A stretch of 64,000 nt of DNA from Desulfovibrionales bacterium. GTDB lineage: Bacteria > Desulfobacterota > Desulfovibrionia > Desulfovibrionales > Desulfovibrionaceae. How positions within the stretch are numbered: position 1 is the stretch's first letter; each line of letters begins with the position of its first letter. Position numbers and translations under genes: made by a program. Under the pieces are notes generated by a model that was given only the letters and a program-made list of their open reading frames with translations, had not been told where the DNA came from and did no database searches. The DNA lies in assembly GCA_030156255.1 (NCBI GenBank), contig JASGMV010000002.1:1-64000 (forward strand). Direction: 5' to 3'. This document shows positions 8,642 through 17,069 of this stretch, piece after piece.

Positions 8642-9128
8642 TTAAGGAGCGATCATCTTGCCGTGTTCGGGGACGCGGAGCGCGAGGCCATCCAGGACGC
8701 GGAACAAGGTTTCCGGTTGGACCGGTTGGTGACGAAGTCGTTGGCGCCGGCTTCCAGGCGCTCGCGCCGGAAGCCATCCAACGCGTGGGCGGTCAGGACC
8801 AGGATGGAGATATCCGTGTTGCGGGGCCCGCTTCGCCGCGGCGGATGCGTCTGATGGCTTCAAGCCCGGACATGACCGGCGTCTCCATGTCGAGCACGGA
8901 CGCGTCGTAGTCTTCTTCCTTCAAACGCTCCAACAGCCGTTCGGATATTTCCCGGGACGAAACGCACTGTCCACGGCTTGGAAGCGGGTGCTCAGGGGCG
9001 CTGAGACATATCGATGGAGCAGCCCTGGTCCGGGTGCGACTGAACCGCGCCTCCTGTTTCTGGACGCCCGACCCCGTTGGCGATTGGAATCATCTCCGGC
9101 TTTAAAGACGCCTTTGCGAAGTCCCTGG
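8642..9128 (-). pseudogene. decayed hybrid histidine kinase (ATPase end plus receiver)
   Basis: Conceptual translation of the minus strand gives the end of a HATPase domain (near 9020-9060: GRPETGGAVQSHPDQGCSI, then a stop near 8991), followed by a receiver domain. The receiver reads ...ASVLDMETPVMSGLEAIRRI to about 8821, shifts frame near 8820, continues DISILVLTAHALDGFRRERL to about 8728, shifts again near 8727 where one A seems lost, and finishes KPVQPETLFRVLDGLALRV before TAA at 8642-8644. The N-terminal sensor and HisKA parts are missing: the remnant begins right at the end of the chemotaxis-receptor gene. The domain identity is clear; the absence of function is inferred from two frameshifts and a stop. 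Confidence 0.8.
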
Positions 9129-10901
9129 TCAGCTTTGCCGCAGTTCCTCGATGATGCTCTTGAGGTCTTCGCTGAGCCGGGCCAGATTTTCCGTGGCCTC
9201 GGCCGACTCGCTCATGGCTTGGCGATTGGTTTCCGCGATGCGGTTGACCTCCTCCGTCCCCGAGGTGATCTCTTCGGAGGCCGACGTTTGCTGTTGGCTC
9301 GCCGCCGCGATCGCCTGCACCTGGCTGGTCGTCGATCCGACGATGGCGCAGATGGACTCCAGGGCGGTCCCTGCGTCGTTGGCCAGGGCGGTGCTGCTCT
9401 CCATGGTGGAGACCGTGGCCTCCATGCTCTTGATATTGGAGCTCGCAACGTTTTGTATGGCCTGGATGGCGCCTCCGACCTCTTTGGTGGCGCCCATGGT
9501 TTTTTCAGCCAGCTTGCGGACTTCGTCGGCGACCACGGCGAATCCGCGTCCGGCTTCGCCGGCCCGGGCTGCTTCGATGGCGGCGTTCAGGGCGAGCAGG
9601 TTGGTTTGGTCCGCGATGTCGTTGATGACGTTCATGATGGCGCCGATGGACTCGACTTGTTTGCCGAGGTCGTTGAGCCCGGACGCTAGCGAGCGGGATT
9701 CGGTGTTGAGCCGGGATATGGCTGCAACGACCTGCCCGACGACGTCGCCTCCCCGCAGGGCGGTGGTTCTGGCTTCCTCGGCGTTGGAGGAGGCGAGGTC
9801 TGCGTTGTTGGCCACTTCCACCATGGATGCGTTCATCTCCTCCATGGCCGTGGCGATTTCACCGGTGCGCTGCTGTTGTTCTCCGGCGCCCTTGCTGGAT
9901 TCCTCAATCTGGGCGCTCAATTCGACGGCTGCGGCGGTGATTTGCTCCACAACGCCTTGCAGCCGTTGGGCCGCTTGGCGAAGGCCTTCCCGCTTGGCCT
10001 GTTCGGCGCGCTGTTTGGCCTCGTTGGCTTCGCCCAGAGCGTGCTGCGCCTCTTGGGCCTTCTCTTCGGCCAATCGACTTTTCTCGTTCACTTCTTGCAA
10101 GTTGCGCTTCAGATTGACGGCCATTTCGGAAAAGGCCGAAGCCAGTTGGCCCACTTCGTCCTTTTGATGGACATCGAGTGTTGAGGATAAATCTCCACTG
10201 GCGACTTTTTTGGTGTAACCCAGCATTTTAGCTAACGGTTTGGTCAGGGTGCGCGAGATCAGCAAGGTGAATGCGCCGCCGAGCAAGGCGCTGGCCGCGG
10301 TCAACAGGATGATGAACCATCTGAGTTCGTTGAAGCTTGTGGTCGCAGCGGCCTGAGATATCTGGGCCTGGTCCACGATTTTTTCTGTCAATTTGTCGAT
10401 ATGGTCGCGCATGATTTCGAATAATTGCTTGCCGCCCTCCAAGGACAGCGTCTCGGCTTCGGCGAGGGCTTTGGGCGATTGTTGCCGGGTCAGCTCGATC
10501 ACCTTCTCGGAGGCGGCGCCCCAGGCAGCCTGATCCTTGAAGAACGCCTGCGCCAAATTGTGCTGGTCGGCGTCCGTGCTCAATTTGTCGAATTTCCCCA
10601 TGCGATCTTTGGCCTGCCCGACGTTCTCCCGGAGGTCTTTGAGTTGTTTGGCGGAAGCGTCTCCGGAGGCGGGAAGGAGCAGCAGCGTGCGCTCGGCGAC
10701 CAATGCCTGGTGCAGGTCGCGGTCGGCTTGAAGCAGCAGTTCGACGCCCTTGAAATCTCTGTTGAAGAGCTGGTCCAGATGGCTTTGAATGCGTTCGGCG
10801 CTGTTGAGCCCCAGCCAGCCCATGAGCGCCAACAAGACGATGTTCAGCAGCAATACCAAAAGCAGTTTGTTGGCGGTCTTAACGTCGCTTAAGAAACTCA
10901 T
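9129..10901 (-). CDS. methyl-accepting chemotaxis protein
   Basis: This 590-residue transmembrane receptor has TM1 at about residues 11-29, a periplasmic four-helix-bundle-like sensor (30-190), TM2 at about 195-215 ([21 protein letters not shown]), a HAMP linker, and a long cytoplasmic coiled coil. The hairpin tip [40 protein letters not shown], which binds CheA and CheW, is intact. The open frame extends 47 codons upstream, but the ATG at 10901 has an AAGGAGG site and gives a normal N-terminus. The C-terminus lacks an NWETF-type CheR tether. The ligand is unknown. It probably signals to the flagellar motor encoded in part by the 19-25 kb operon. Confidence 0.95.
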   Translation of the reverse strand: MSFLSDVKTANKLLLVLLLNIVLLALMGWLGLNSAERIQSHLDQLFNRDFKGVELLLQADRDLHQALVAERTLLLLPASGDASAKQLKDLRENVGQAKDRMGKFDKLSTDADQHNLAQAFFKDQAAWGAASEKVIELTRQQSPKALAEAETLSLEGGKQLFEIMRDHIDKLTEKIVDQAQISQAAATTSFNELRWFIILLTAASALLGGAFTLLISRTLTKPLAKMLGYTKKVASGDLSSTLDVHQKDEVGQLASAFSEMAVNLKRNLQEVNEKSRLAEEKAQEAQHALGEANEAKQRAEQAKREGLRQAAQRLQGVVEQITAAAVELSAQIEESSKGAGEQQQRTGEIATAMEEMNASMVEVANNADLASSNAEEARTTALRGGDVVGQVVAAISRLNTESRSLASGLNDLGKQVESIGAIMNVINDIADQTNLLALNAAIEAARAGEAGRGFAVVADEVRKLAEKTMGATKEVGGAIQAIQNVASSNIKSMEATVSTMESSTALANDAGTALESICAIVGSTTSQVQAIAAASQQQTSASEEITSGTEEVNRIAETNRQAMSESAEATENLARLSEDLKSIIEELRQS

Positions 10902-11436
10902 ACTCCCCTCCTTGGCCACCGTTGATTCCGGTGCGCCATATAAAAGTTGCGGAGAATTGATGTTGCTCGTACGCGTTCTCTGGAGGTTGTGGATGTCTTG
11001 TGCGGTGCGTTGCAGTGCTGTTCGCCGGCAGCACGTTGCCAAAATCTCCCTAGTTTAATGAAAACGATCTACAGGATGTTCCTTAAAGAATCTATGATTT
11101 TTTATCGGAGGAATTTTTCTCTCGACGAAACTCGGCGGATGCGCCGTCTGGGAGTTGAAACCGAGCTGTTATGAAGTTGAATTTTTCGCGTGATGCAGCA
11201 TTCTATATCGCGATGTGTGTTTTTCCCATTTATGGAATGTTTTCCGAGGGGGAGTTGCTGAGCCGTTTTGATGTGAAAACAGAGTTTTTCGCCGCCAGGG
11301 ACGGCGGACAGGACCATATGCGGGACGTCGCGTCGAACACCCCGCTGGGCGGCGTTGAGATTTCGGCGACCGCTTGAAACACTTGGAGAGAACAGGGTGG
11401 GAGCGCGGCCGCCCGGTGAAGTCGGAGCCGTGGCGT

Positions 11437-11572
11437 TTTAGAGCATATTACGCTTGGAATGCTTGCTTCACGGCGAGCGTAGCTCGCCTACAAGCATTCC
11501 GCGGCAAGGATTTGCGGACAAATTCTTGCCGAGCAGCTAAACTTTTTCAAAGTTAATCTGCTCTAATCTTGA
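11437..11572 (+). repeat. multi-hairpin repeat, copy A (fullest)
   Basis: Three consecutive stem-loops. Stem 1: 11456-11465 with 11491-11500 (10 bp), enclosing a second GGCGAGC/GCTCGCC helix. Stem 2: 11503-11514 with 11519-11530 (12 positions, one mismatch, 4-nt loop). Stem 3: 11531-11545 with 11549-11563 (15 positions, two mismatches, TTC loop). The left end reads TTTTAGAGCATATTACGC. Related copies lie at 34.8 kb and 53.0 kb. No open frame and no transposase is associated. Confidence 0.8.
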
Positions 11573-11596
11573 AATGCGTCTTGCAGTTCAGGCGCG

Positions 11597-11635
11597 CTCA
11601 TGGAGAAAACCACAGCTTTCTCCATGAGCTTTTTC
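11597..11635 (+). terminator. possible rightward terminator without an obvious gene
   Basis: Arms 11597-11608 and 11617-11628 (CTCATGGAGAAA and its complement) form a perfect 12-bp stem with an 8-nt loop, followed on the plus strand by CTTTTTCGCTTT. The T-run points rightward, yet no called plus-strand gene ends here. It lies 26 bp beyond the stop of pckA on the opposite strand and could stabilise that mRNA instead. Confidence 0.45.
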
Positions 11636-11661
11636 GCTTTGCCCAGCGCGCGTCTGGCGCC

Positions 11662-13404
11662 CTAAAGGTCGCAACTCTGCACGGACAGCGCCGTGACGAG
11701 CTTGGCCAAAAGCCGCGGTCTGTTGTGCAGATCGGAGTTCTGCAGGAACATGATCCGCTGGTTGAAGCGTTCCTGCAGCGTTGTGAGATAATTGTCTTTG
11801 TTCTCGACGTGGTCGGGGTGGTAGGTGTCGTAGTAGCCGGGCAGGAGGCGCTCCACGGAGTCTTTGGTCGGGATGTGCGCTCCATGCAGCATGGTCCAGG
11901 GCTCCCATTCCAGCTGGTCCATAAGGATAGCCGATTGGAGGGTCAGGGAGGTTTGCAGCGGAATCTTGTTCAGGTCCGCGTCCGAGGAGCGCCAGAATCC
12001 TACGGAGTTGAAGCTGTAGCCCGCGGCGCCGTTCTCGAAGACCTTGATGAACGCCTCCACGTCTTTCCAGAGTTCATAGACGCGAAACGGGTTGGCGTAG
12101 GGGATGAACACCAGTTTACTGAGCTCTTCCTCGGAGACGTTTTCGGCCAGGTTGCGCTTGGTCATGAGGGAGGCGCCCATGGCCACGGCCAGATGGATGT
12201 CCGAGAAGCGGATGATCGGCGGCAGGCAGGTGTCCTTCATGAGCCAGCACAGTTTTTCCGGGAAGGCGCAGCGGTTGACGTAATCTCCGAGAATGTCGCG
12301 GTCGATGAGGGCGCGGCCGTTGGGGTTGCGGAGGTCTTGCCCCACGGGAATGATCTTGCCGTCCACTTCGATTTGCGCGTGGTTCATGACCGAGATCATG
12401 TAGTTCCAGTCCCGGTCGCCGATGGGGCGGGAGTCGGTCTTGTCGAAAAGCGTGGGCTCCCACACGCGGCAGACCTTCTGGTCGCAATCGATCTGGAAGG
12501 CGTCGTCGTGGAGCACCACTTTCTTGAATCCTTCGGGCAGGGTTCCGCCGTTGTCGCGGGCGTTGGTGTGGGAGGACTTGCCCGTGCCGGAAAGGCCGAA
12601 GAAGGCGATGGAGCGCTTGCCGAGGGACCGGGCGCCGACGTCGTCGCACTGGGAAAAATCGATTTCCTTGACGCCGCCGTGGCAGGCGGCCATGCCCACG
12701 CGGATGCCGGAGGTCCAGGCAAGGGTCAGCGTCCCTTTTTTACGTTCGCCGAAGTAGCGCATGCCGAAATTGAAGATGACGTTGGCCATCTCGTCCACCA
12801 GGGCGAGTTGGGGGAATCCCTCGTTGTGGTAGTAAGGGTCCTCGTTGCGCCATTCGTTGTCGCCGATGATGAGAATGTCCTGGATGGGGAGTTTGGAGCT
12901 TTTTTCGTAGACCTCGGCCAGCTCGTCGTGCGGAGTGAAGTTGGCCAGCCAATTGAAAATGTTCATGGCGTCGTCTTCGGTCCCGATGATGGTGGCCTTG
13001 ATCATGAGTTCGGGATCGAGGCCGATGACGCCGTGGGCCTTGATCAAGGGCCGCTTCTGAAGATCGGAGACGGCTTCGCGCAGGTCTCCGAGGACCTTGC
13101 GTTTGTCGGACTCGGAAAGCCTGTTGTAAAAGCGCCTGGCCATGGCCGTACGGCCGACGATCTTGCCCTGGCAGTTGTTCAGAACCACGGCGCCTTCGGG
13201 AAGCCCGAGGCGTCTGGCGGCCGGAGGGTAGATGGGCAGGTCCGTCTCCTGCACGTCCCATTGCCGACGGGCCAGTTCATAGGCCTCGGCCGCGTTGACC
13301 GTGCGTATGCGCCGGTCCAGGAGCAGGGTTTCGGCGATGGCCCGCAACGGGGGCATGGAGGGCGTATCGTGGCGATAGTACTCGTAGCTTGATTGACTGG
13401 CCAT
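11662..13404 (-). CDS. pckA: phosphoenolpyruvate carboxykinase, ATP type
   Basis: This 580-residue enzyme interconverts oxaloacetate plus ATP with phosphoenolpyruvate plus CO2, linking C4 acids to gluconeogenesis. The P-loop FFGLSGTGKSSHTN near residue 268-280 is the ATP-PEPCK kinase-1a motif, unlike the GTP-type FPSACGKTN. The metal-binding region HDDAFQID follows, and upstream the family motif YYHNEGFPQLA is seen. It is somewhat longer than E. coli PckA (540 residues), with extra N-terminal sequence. The start ATG at 13404 has an AAGGAG site 8 bp upstream. It appears to be a single-gene unit. Confidence 0.9.
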   Translation of the reverse strand: MASQSSYEYYRHDTPSMPPLRAIAETLLLDRRIRTVNAAEAYELARRQWDVQETDLPIYPPAARRLGLPEGAVVLNNCQGKIVGRTAMARRFYNRLSESDKRKVLGDLREAVSDLQKRPLIKAHGVIGLDPELMIKATIIGTEDDAMNIFNWLANFTPHDELAEVYEKSSKLPIQDILIIGDNEWRNEDPYYHNEGFPQLALVDEMANVIFNFGMRYFGERKKGTLTLAWTSGIRVGMAACHGGVKEIDFSQCDDVGARSLGKRSIAFFGLSGTGKSSHTNARDNGGTLPEGFKKVVLHDDAFQIDCDQKVCRVWEPTLFDKTDSRPIGDRDWNYMISVMNHAQIEVDGKIIPVGQDLRNPNGRALIDRDILGDYVNRCAFPEKLCWLMKDTCLPPIIRFSDIHLAVAMGASLMTKRNLAENVSEEELSKLVFIPYANPFRVYELWKDVEAFIKVFENGAAGYSFNSVGFWRSSDADLNKIPLQTSLTLQSAILMDQLEWEPWTMLHGAHIPTKDSVERLLPGYYDTYHPDHVENKDNYLTTLQERFNQRIMFLQNSDLHNRPRLLAKLVTALSVQSCDL

Positions 13405-13922
13405 GCATCAGGCTCCTTGGCGGCAACGACCGCCGGCTGTCGGGGCGTTCGGAGGCGGCGGGCGGGGAGGGCCGCGGGCCGCGGGCTTTACAGCGGTATC
13501 GTCTTATTGCTTTCCATGGCGGCGCCGGCCGTGGCGGCAAGGGCCTTTTGGCGGCGACGCAGGGTTCGCCAAAGCGGGAACGGGGCCGCCGCAGCTGTTC
13601 TCATGCAGCCTTGGCTGGAAGCATATACCCAGCATCGCCCAAAAGCTAAGGGCGCCAGGGTGTCTCCGTGAGGCTCTCTCCCATATATCAGCGCAGGGGA
13701 GCATTGCAAGTAAAGATGCAAGGTCCCCGTATGGACGGACGCGCGGAACCGACCTGGAGCGGCGTCGGGCGCAAAGGATCGTCGTGTGATCGTATTGACA
13801 ATCAACATGTTTGAATTATTATTAAAATAAAATATTCGGTTGCGGTCTGATTTGTCAAAGGCCGAGTCCGATGTTATTTTCTACACCTGGGAACGAATCG
13901 ATTTACATTGCCGGAGGAGCGC
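13405..13922. other. intergenic region between pckA and the TetR gene
   Basis: About 500 bp upstream of both divergent genes. The left 350 bp are GC-rich with no supportable gene; the open frames here lack ribosome sites and family resemblance. The right 130 bp turn AT-rich and hold the TetR promoter at 13795-13822. No convincing pckA promoter was found. Confidence 0.5.
13795..13822 (+). promoter_or_regulatory. sigma-70-type promoter of the TetR gene
   Basis: A perfect TTGACA (13795-13800) is followed after 16 bp by TATTAT (13817-13822, 5/6 to consensus) inside an AT-rich tract, about 100 bp upstream of the regulator start codon. It is one of the clearest sigma-70 promoters in the window. 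Confidence 0.75.
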
Positions 13923-14555
13923 ATGGCCGCGACCGTTACGCCGATTGGCCAACGTTGGAACACGAGAAAAAAATTGGTTGAGGGGTTGTTGAAGCTGCTG
14001 GCCCGGCAGGGTTTCATCGGTCTTTCTCCCCAGGCCGTGGCGCAGGAGGCCGGCGTGGGAGTGCGGCACATCTATCGGCTGTTCGGCGGGATGGACGACT
14101 TGCTGATGGAGCTTGGCGCAAGCCCCCAGTTTTGGCCCGCAAGCGAGGAACTTCTGCAAGGTTACGGTGGGGACCCCAAGGACATGACCCCGGCCGAACA
14201 GTTCGCCGCTTTTTTCAAGAGTCTCGCCGCCTGCTTGCGGCGGCGTCCTGATACGTTGGCGGTGCTGGCCTGGGAGAATTTGCATCGCAGTCCCTACGTG
14301 GGATTGCTGGAGAACGCTCGCGTGCGCGCCGCTCTGGAGTGTTTCGAACAGATGCGGGACGATCCGCCCGAAGGCCTCGACTTGACGGCCGTGGTGGCGT
14401 TTCTGGGCGCCGGAGCTTATCAACTGGCGGTCTGGTCCAAGAGCGGCCGGCTGTTCGGCGGGCTCGACCTGTGCGACGACGCCGACTGGGGGCGCCTGGA
14501 GGGCGCCGTGGAAGCCATGGTCCGGGGAGCCTTCGCCGCGGGCTGCGGTTCGTAA
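13923..14555 (+). CDS. TetR family transcriptional regulator
   Basis: This 210-residue protein has an N-terminal helix-turn-helix (residues about 15-60: LLARQGFIGLSPQAVAQEAGV, then VRHIYRLFGGMDDLL), where the usual YYHF of TetR becomes IYRLF. The C-terminal ligand-binding and dimerisation region is family-specific and gives no clue to the effector. The ATG at 13923 has GGAGGAG just upstream; a TTG 15 bp earlier in frame would swallow that site. No target gene is adjacent in the same orientation: downstream it converges on the LOG gene, and pckA is divergent about 500 bp away. Autoregulation or control of pckA is possible but unproven. Confidence 0.88.
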   Translation: MAATVTPIGQRWNTRKKLVEGLLKLLARQGFIGLSPQAVAQEAGVGVRHIYRLFGGMDDLLMELGASPQFWPASEELLQGYGGDPKDMTPAEQFAAFFKSLAACLRRRPDTLAVLAWENLHRSPYVGLLENARVRAALECFEQMRDDPPEGLDLTAVVAFLGAGAYQLAVWSKSGRLFGGLDLCDDADWGRLEGAVEAMVRGAFAAGCGS

Positions 14556-14591
14556 GCCGGTTTCGGAATCCGGCTGAGCGGGCGCAAGCCG

Positions 14592-15176
14592 TTATGAATG
14601 CGTCGGGGCCTCGACCCACTTGCTGCAGTGCACAGGCGTCCAGCAGAGCAGCTTGTCCAGCAGTTCGCCGGCCGACTCCGCGATGACGATCATGTCGCGG
14701 TGGGCGCGGGCGATGAAGGCTTGATCCGCGGCGTGGTCGAAAAATTTCAACAGGTGGTTGTAGAATCCATCCACGTTGAGCAGCCCGCAGGGCTTTTCGT
14801 GAATGGCGAGTTGGGACCAGGTCAGCATCTCGGCCGTCTCGTCCAGGGTGCCGAGCCCGCCGGGCAGGCTGGCGAAGCCGTCGGACATCTCGGCCATGAG
14901 CGCCTTGCGCTCGTGCATGGTCTCCACCAGGATCAGCTCGGTGAGATTGGGATGGGCGATTTCCTTGCGCTTCAGGTGCACGGGCATCACGCCCGTGACT
15001 TCGGCGCCCGCCTCCAAAGCGGCGTCGGCCAACCGGCCCATGAGGCCGACGCCGGCGCCGCCGTAGACCAATCCCATGCCGCGGCGGCCGATCTCCCGCC
15101 CCAACTCCACGGCGGCTTGCGTATAAACGGGGGAGGCCCCGGGATTGGAGCCCAGAAAAGCGCAGACGCGTTGCAT
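14592..15176 (-). CDS. LOG family protein (TIGR00730 type)
   Basis: This 194-residue Rossmann-fold protein belongs to the LOG/YgdH family, in which plant and some bacterial members hydrolyse cytokinin riboside 5'-monophosphates to free base and ribose 5-phosphate. The diagnostic motif PGGLGTLDE lies near residue 110-118, and the N-terminal VCAFLGSNPG and MGLVYGGAGVGLMG loops bind the nucleotide. Family length is normal. The open frame extends far upstream, but the ATG at 15176 with GAGGAG matches the family N-terminus. In bacteria the role is probably nucleotide salvage or hydrolysis of damaged nucleoside monophosphates. It converges with the TetR gene. Confidence 0.92.
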   Translation of the reverse strand: MQRVCAFLGSNPGASPVYTQAAVELGREIGRRGMGLVYGGAGVGLMGRLADAALEAGAEVTGVMPVHLKRKEIAHPNLTELILVETMHERKALMAEMSDGFASLPGGLGTLDETAEMLTWSQLAIHEKPCGLLNVDGFYNHLLKFFDHAADQAFIARAHRDMIVIAESAGELLDKLLCWTPVHCSKWVEAPTHS

Positions 15177-15268
15177 AATGTCTCCTCGAAGGGTGAATTG
15201 CCTGTGGAGGCGGAAGCGGAGCCGCCGCCTCGCGCCGGGCGCGACGATACCCCAAGCGTTGCGGATCA

Positions 15269-16285
15269 TCAAGAAGCGTCGGCCGCCACGGCCCAGACCG
15301 CGAAGCGTTCGTCCTTGCGGCCAACGCCCACGGCGCCCTTGCCCAGGTACAGGCACATGGCCCAATCCTGCTCCAGTCCGCTGGATGTGGACGACCACAA
15401 AGCCTCTTGCGGGTCGTCGAAGGGATGCTTGTCCGGCAGGGCCGGGTAGGCGCGGGAGGCGTCCACCAGGGACTCCAGCTCCATGATGGTCGGCAGGCGG
15501 AATGCGCGGCCGCCCGCGTCCAGCCCGGCGACCAGGTTCAGCGCTTCGGTCCAATCGGCGTCCCGGCCGGCCAGGTTCGCGTTTTTCGTCCACACCAGCC
15601 CGGTGAGGCGGTCGCGGACCACCCCCTCTCCGGCCTGCTCGAAGCGCGGAACGGGCCAGGGCGCGCCGGTTCGCAAGGCGCCGTCCTGCATGGTTCCGCG
15701 GCAATCGATCTCGGCGCCTTCGGCGTCGTAGCAACGGGTTTGCCCGGTGCGAGGCAACCAGTCCGACGCGCCGCGAACCGGCCAGGCCACGGCGTACTGG
15801 TCTTTACGGCTGTAGAACGTGCGCGCCCCGAGCAGGTGCGTGCACCATGCGTAGGCCGGATTTACGGCCGAGGACGTGGAGGTCCAACACCAGCCGGCGA
15901 AGACGTTCTCGAACGGATGTCCGTCCGGCAGGCACGGATTGCTGGCGGCGAAGCTGACCAGACTCAGCAGTTCGCGTCGGTTGGGCAGCCGCCAGGCGGA
16001 CTTGGCGTCCGCGGCGTCGGCGTTCAGGCCGGCCGCGGCCTGCAGCGCCTCGGTCCAGGTCATGGGGAATCCCGCTTCGTTGGCGTTCTTTCGCCAGCGA
16101 AGGCCGGTGTAGCGGTCCAGGACTTCCTTTTCGAACGCCTCGAATCGCGGCGACGGCCACGGCCGCCCCGGGGAGAACGCGGCGTCCTGCCCGGATGACC
16201 GGCAGGGAACGGCGCGGCCCTGGGTGTCGAAACAGGCCTGCTGCCCTGTGGACGGGTAGACGGCCTGTGAAGTATCGTCAGCCAT
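15269..16285 (-). CDS. protein with tandem DUF1566 (Lcl C-terminal-like) domains
   Basis: This roughly 338-residue protein contains two copies of a DUF1566/Lcl-type module. Each has the order TGQ..C(F/Y)D..G..(V/I)(P/D)C, then (R/D)RYTGLRWRKNAN or DRLTGLVWTKNAN, then WTEAL, a WRLPNRRELLSL or FRLPTIMELESL motif, and (W/L)WTSTS or LWSSTS. Similar domains occur on exported or surface proteins, fold like C-type lectins and are mostly uncharacterised. No signal peptide is evident. The start is uncertain: ATG 16285 lacks a strong Shine-Dalgarno, but longer versions would overlap the preceding lipoprotein gene. It may be co-transcribed with that gene, 62 bp upstream. Confidence 0.72.
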   Translation of the reverse strand: MADDTSQAVYPSTGQQACFDTQGRAVPCRSSGQDAAFSPGRPWPSPRFEAFEKEVLDRYTGLRWRKNANEAGFPMTWTEALQAAAGLNADAADAKSAWRLPNRRELLSLVSFAASNPCLPDGHPFENVFAGWCWTSTSSAVNPAYAWCTHLLGARTFYSRKDQYAVAWPVRGASDWLPRTGQTRCYDAEGAEIDCRGTMQDGALRTGAPWPVPRFEQAGEGVVRDRLTGLVWTKNANLAGRDADWTEALNLVAGLDAGGRAFRLPTIMELESLVDASRAYPALPDKHPFDDPQEALWSSTSSGLEQDWAMCLYLGKGAVGVGRKDERFAVWAVAADAS

Positions 16286-16347
16286 GCTGGACCCATAGCC
16301 ATTGGCTGCGGCCGGCGCAAGCGTGGCCGTTGGACGGGAGTCGGCGA

Positions 16348-16791
16348 TCAGGAGTTTTGCCCGATGATGGACTGCTTGAGCTCCTGGTACTCCTGTTGCA
16401 AGTTTTCCCACGCCTGCTGAATGTCCGCTTTGGCCTCGGTCCATGCCTCGCCGCTCTTGTCCCCGAGCTCTTGCATTTTGCTGTTGAGCGATTTTTGTTC
16501 ATCCTTGAGCTTGTCCAAATGCTCCTGCACGTTTTGTTTGGCCTGGCCCGGCATGGCTTCCATCTGTTTTTGCAACTGGGTGAGCCCGTCGTTTAATGCA
16601 TCCATCTGGCTGTTGAACGCTTCGACGAATTTTTCTTTTTGCTCCTGCGTATACTCTTTGGCCGAGTCATAGCTCTGTTGCACCTTTTCTTTCGTGTTCT
16701 GTATAGCGCTATCGTTGCTGTCGCTGCAAGCTGAAACGCAGAAAGCAACCGCTAATGACGCAACCAGAAATACAAGTTGCAATTTTCTCAT
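16348..16791 (-). CDS. coiled-coil lipoprotein, unknown function
   Basis: This 147-residue protein has a lipoprotein signal peptide ending in the lipobox VSAC (Cys near residue 22). The mature part is almost entirely charged amphipathic helix rich in Gln, Lys and Glu (KEKVQQSYDSAKEYTQEQKEKF), predicted to be a coiled coil. It is probably anchored in the envelope with the helical part in the periplasm. The chosen ATG at 16791 has GGAGG just upstream; an ATG 12 bp earlier would include that site within the coding sequence. It precedes the DUF1566 gene. I do not recognise a specific family. Confidence 0.8.
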   Translation of the reverse strand: MRKLQLVFLVASLAVAFCVSACSDSNDSAIQNTKEKVQQSYDSAKEYTQEQKEKFVEAFNSQMDALNDGLTQLQKQMEAMPGQAKQNVQEHLDKLKDEQKSLNSKMQELGDKSGEAWTEAKADIQQAWENLQQEYQELKQSIIGQNS

Positions 16792-17069
16792 ATCGTCCTC
16801 CATGATTGTTTTGGCGCACGCCGTTCAAATGAGCGAGCGTAAGAAAATTGGACCATAGAAAAACATAAATTCGGCGTCGCCGCAATCACGGGAGGCCTGA
16901 AAACATCCCCGGTCTTTGACGAACAGCGGGGATTGGCGATCCGCGGCTTCATCGCGCATCACGCCTTCCGAAAACAGCCGAGTTGGGTGGACATTTGTTC
17001 CGGAAATTTCTAATCCTGAGGTTGAGGCCCCTGTCCGACGACCGCAACACCCGCCGCATGGGAGGCGCC

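Larger units (their letters stand above)
10902..11661. other. 760-bp non-coding region, AT-rich patch plus repeat
   Basis: Between the chemotaxis-receptor start and the PEP carboxykinase stop. About 11060-11290 is clearly more AT-rich than its surroundings. A 68-codon plus-strand frame (11171-11377) has no Shine-Dalgarno and no recognisable family and is not called. The rest holds the structured repeat at 11437-11572 and the hairpin at 11597-11628. Confidence 0.5.

Noticed and set aside
11171-11377. 68-codon plus-strand frame in the AT-rich patch
   Set aside because: No Shine-Dalgarno and no recognisable family; kept only as part of the non-coding region.
11569-13392. 607-codon plus-strand frame opposite pckA
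   Set aside because: Antisense shadow; the minus strand carries a full PEP carboxykinase.
13488-13808. 106-codon minus-strand frame upstream of pckA
   Set aside because: Arg-rich random-looking translation, runs across the TetR promoter, no ribosome site.
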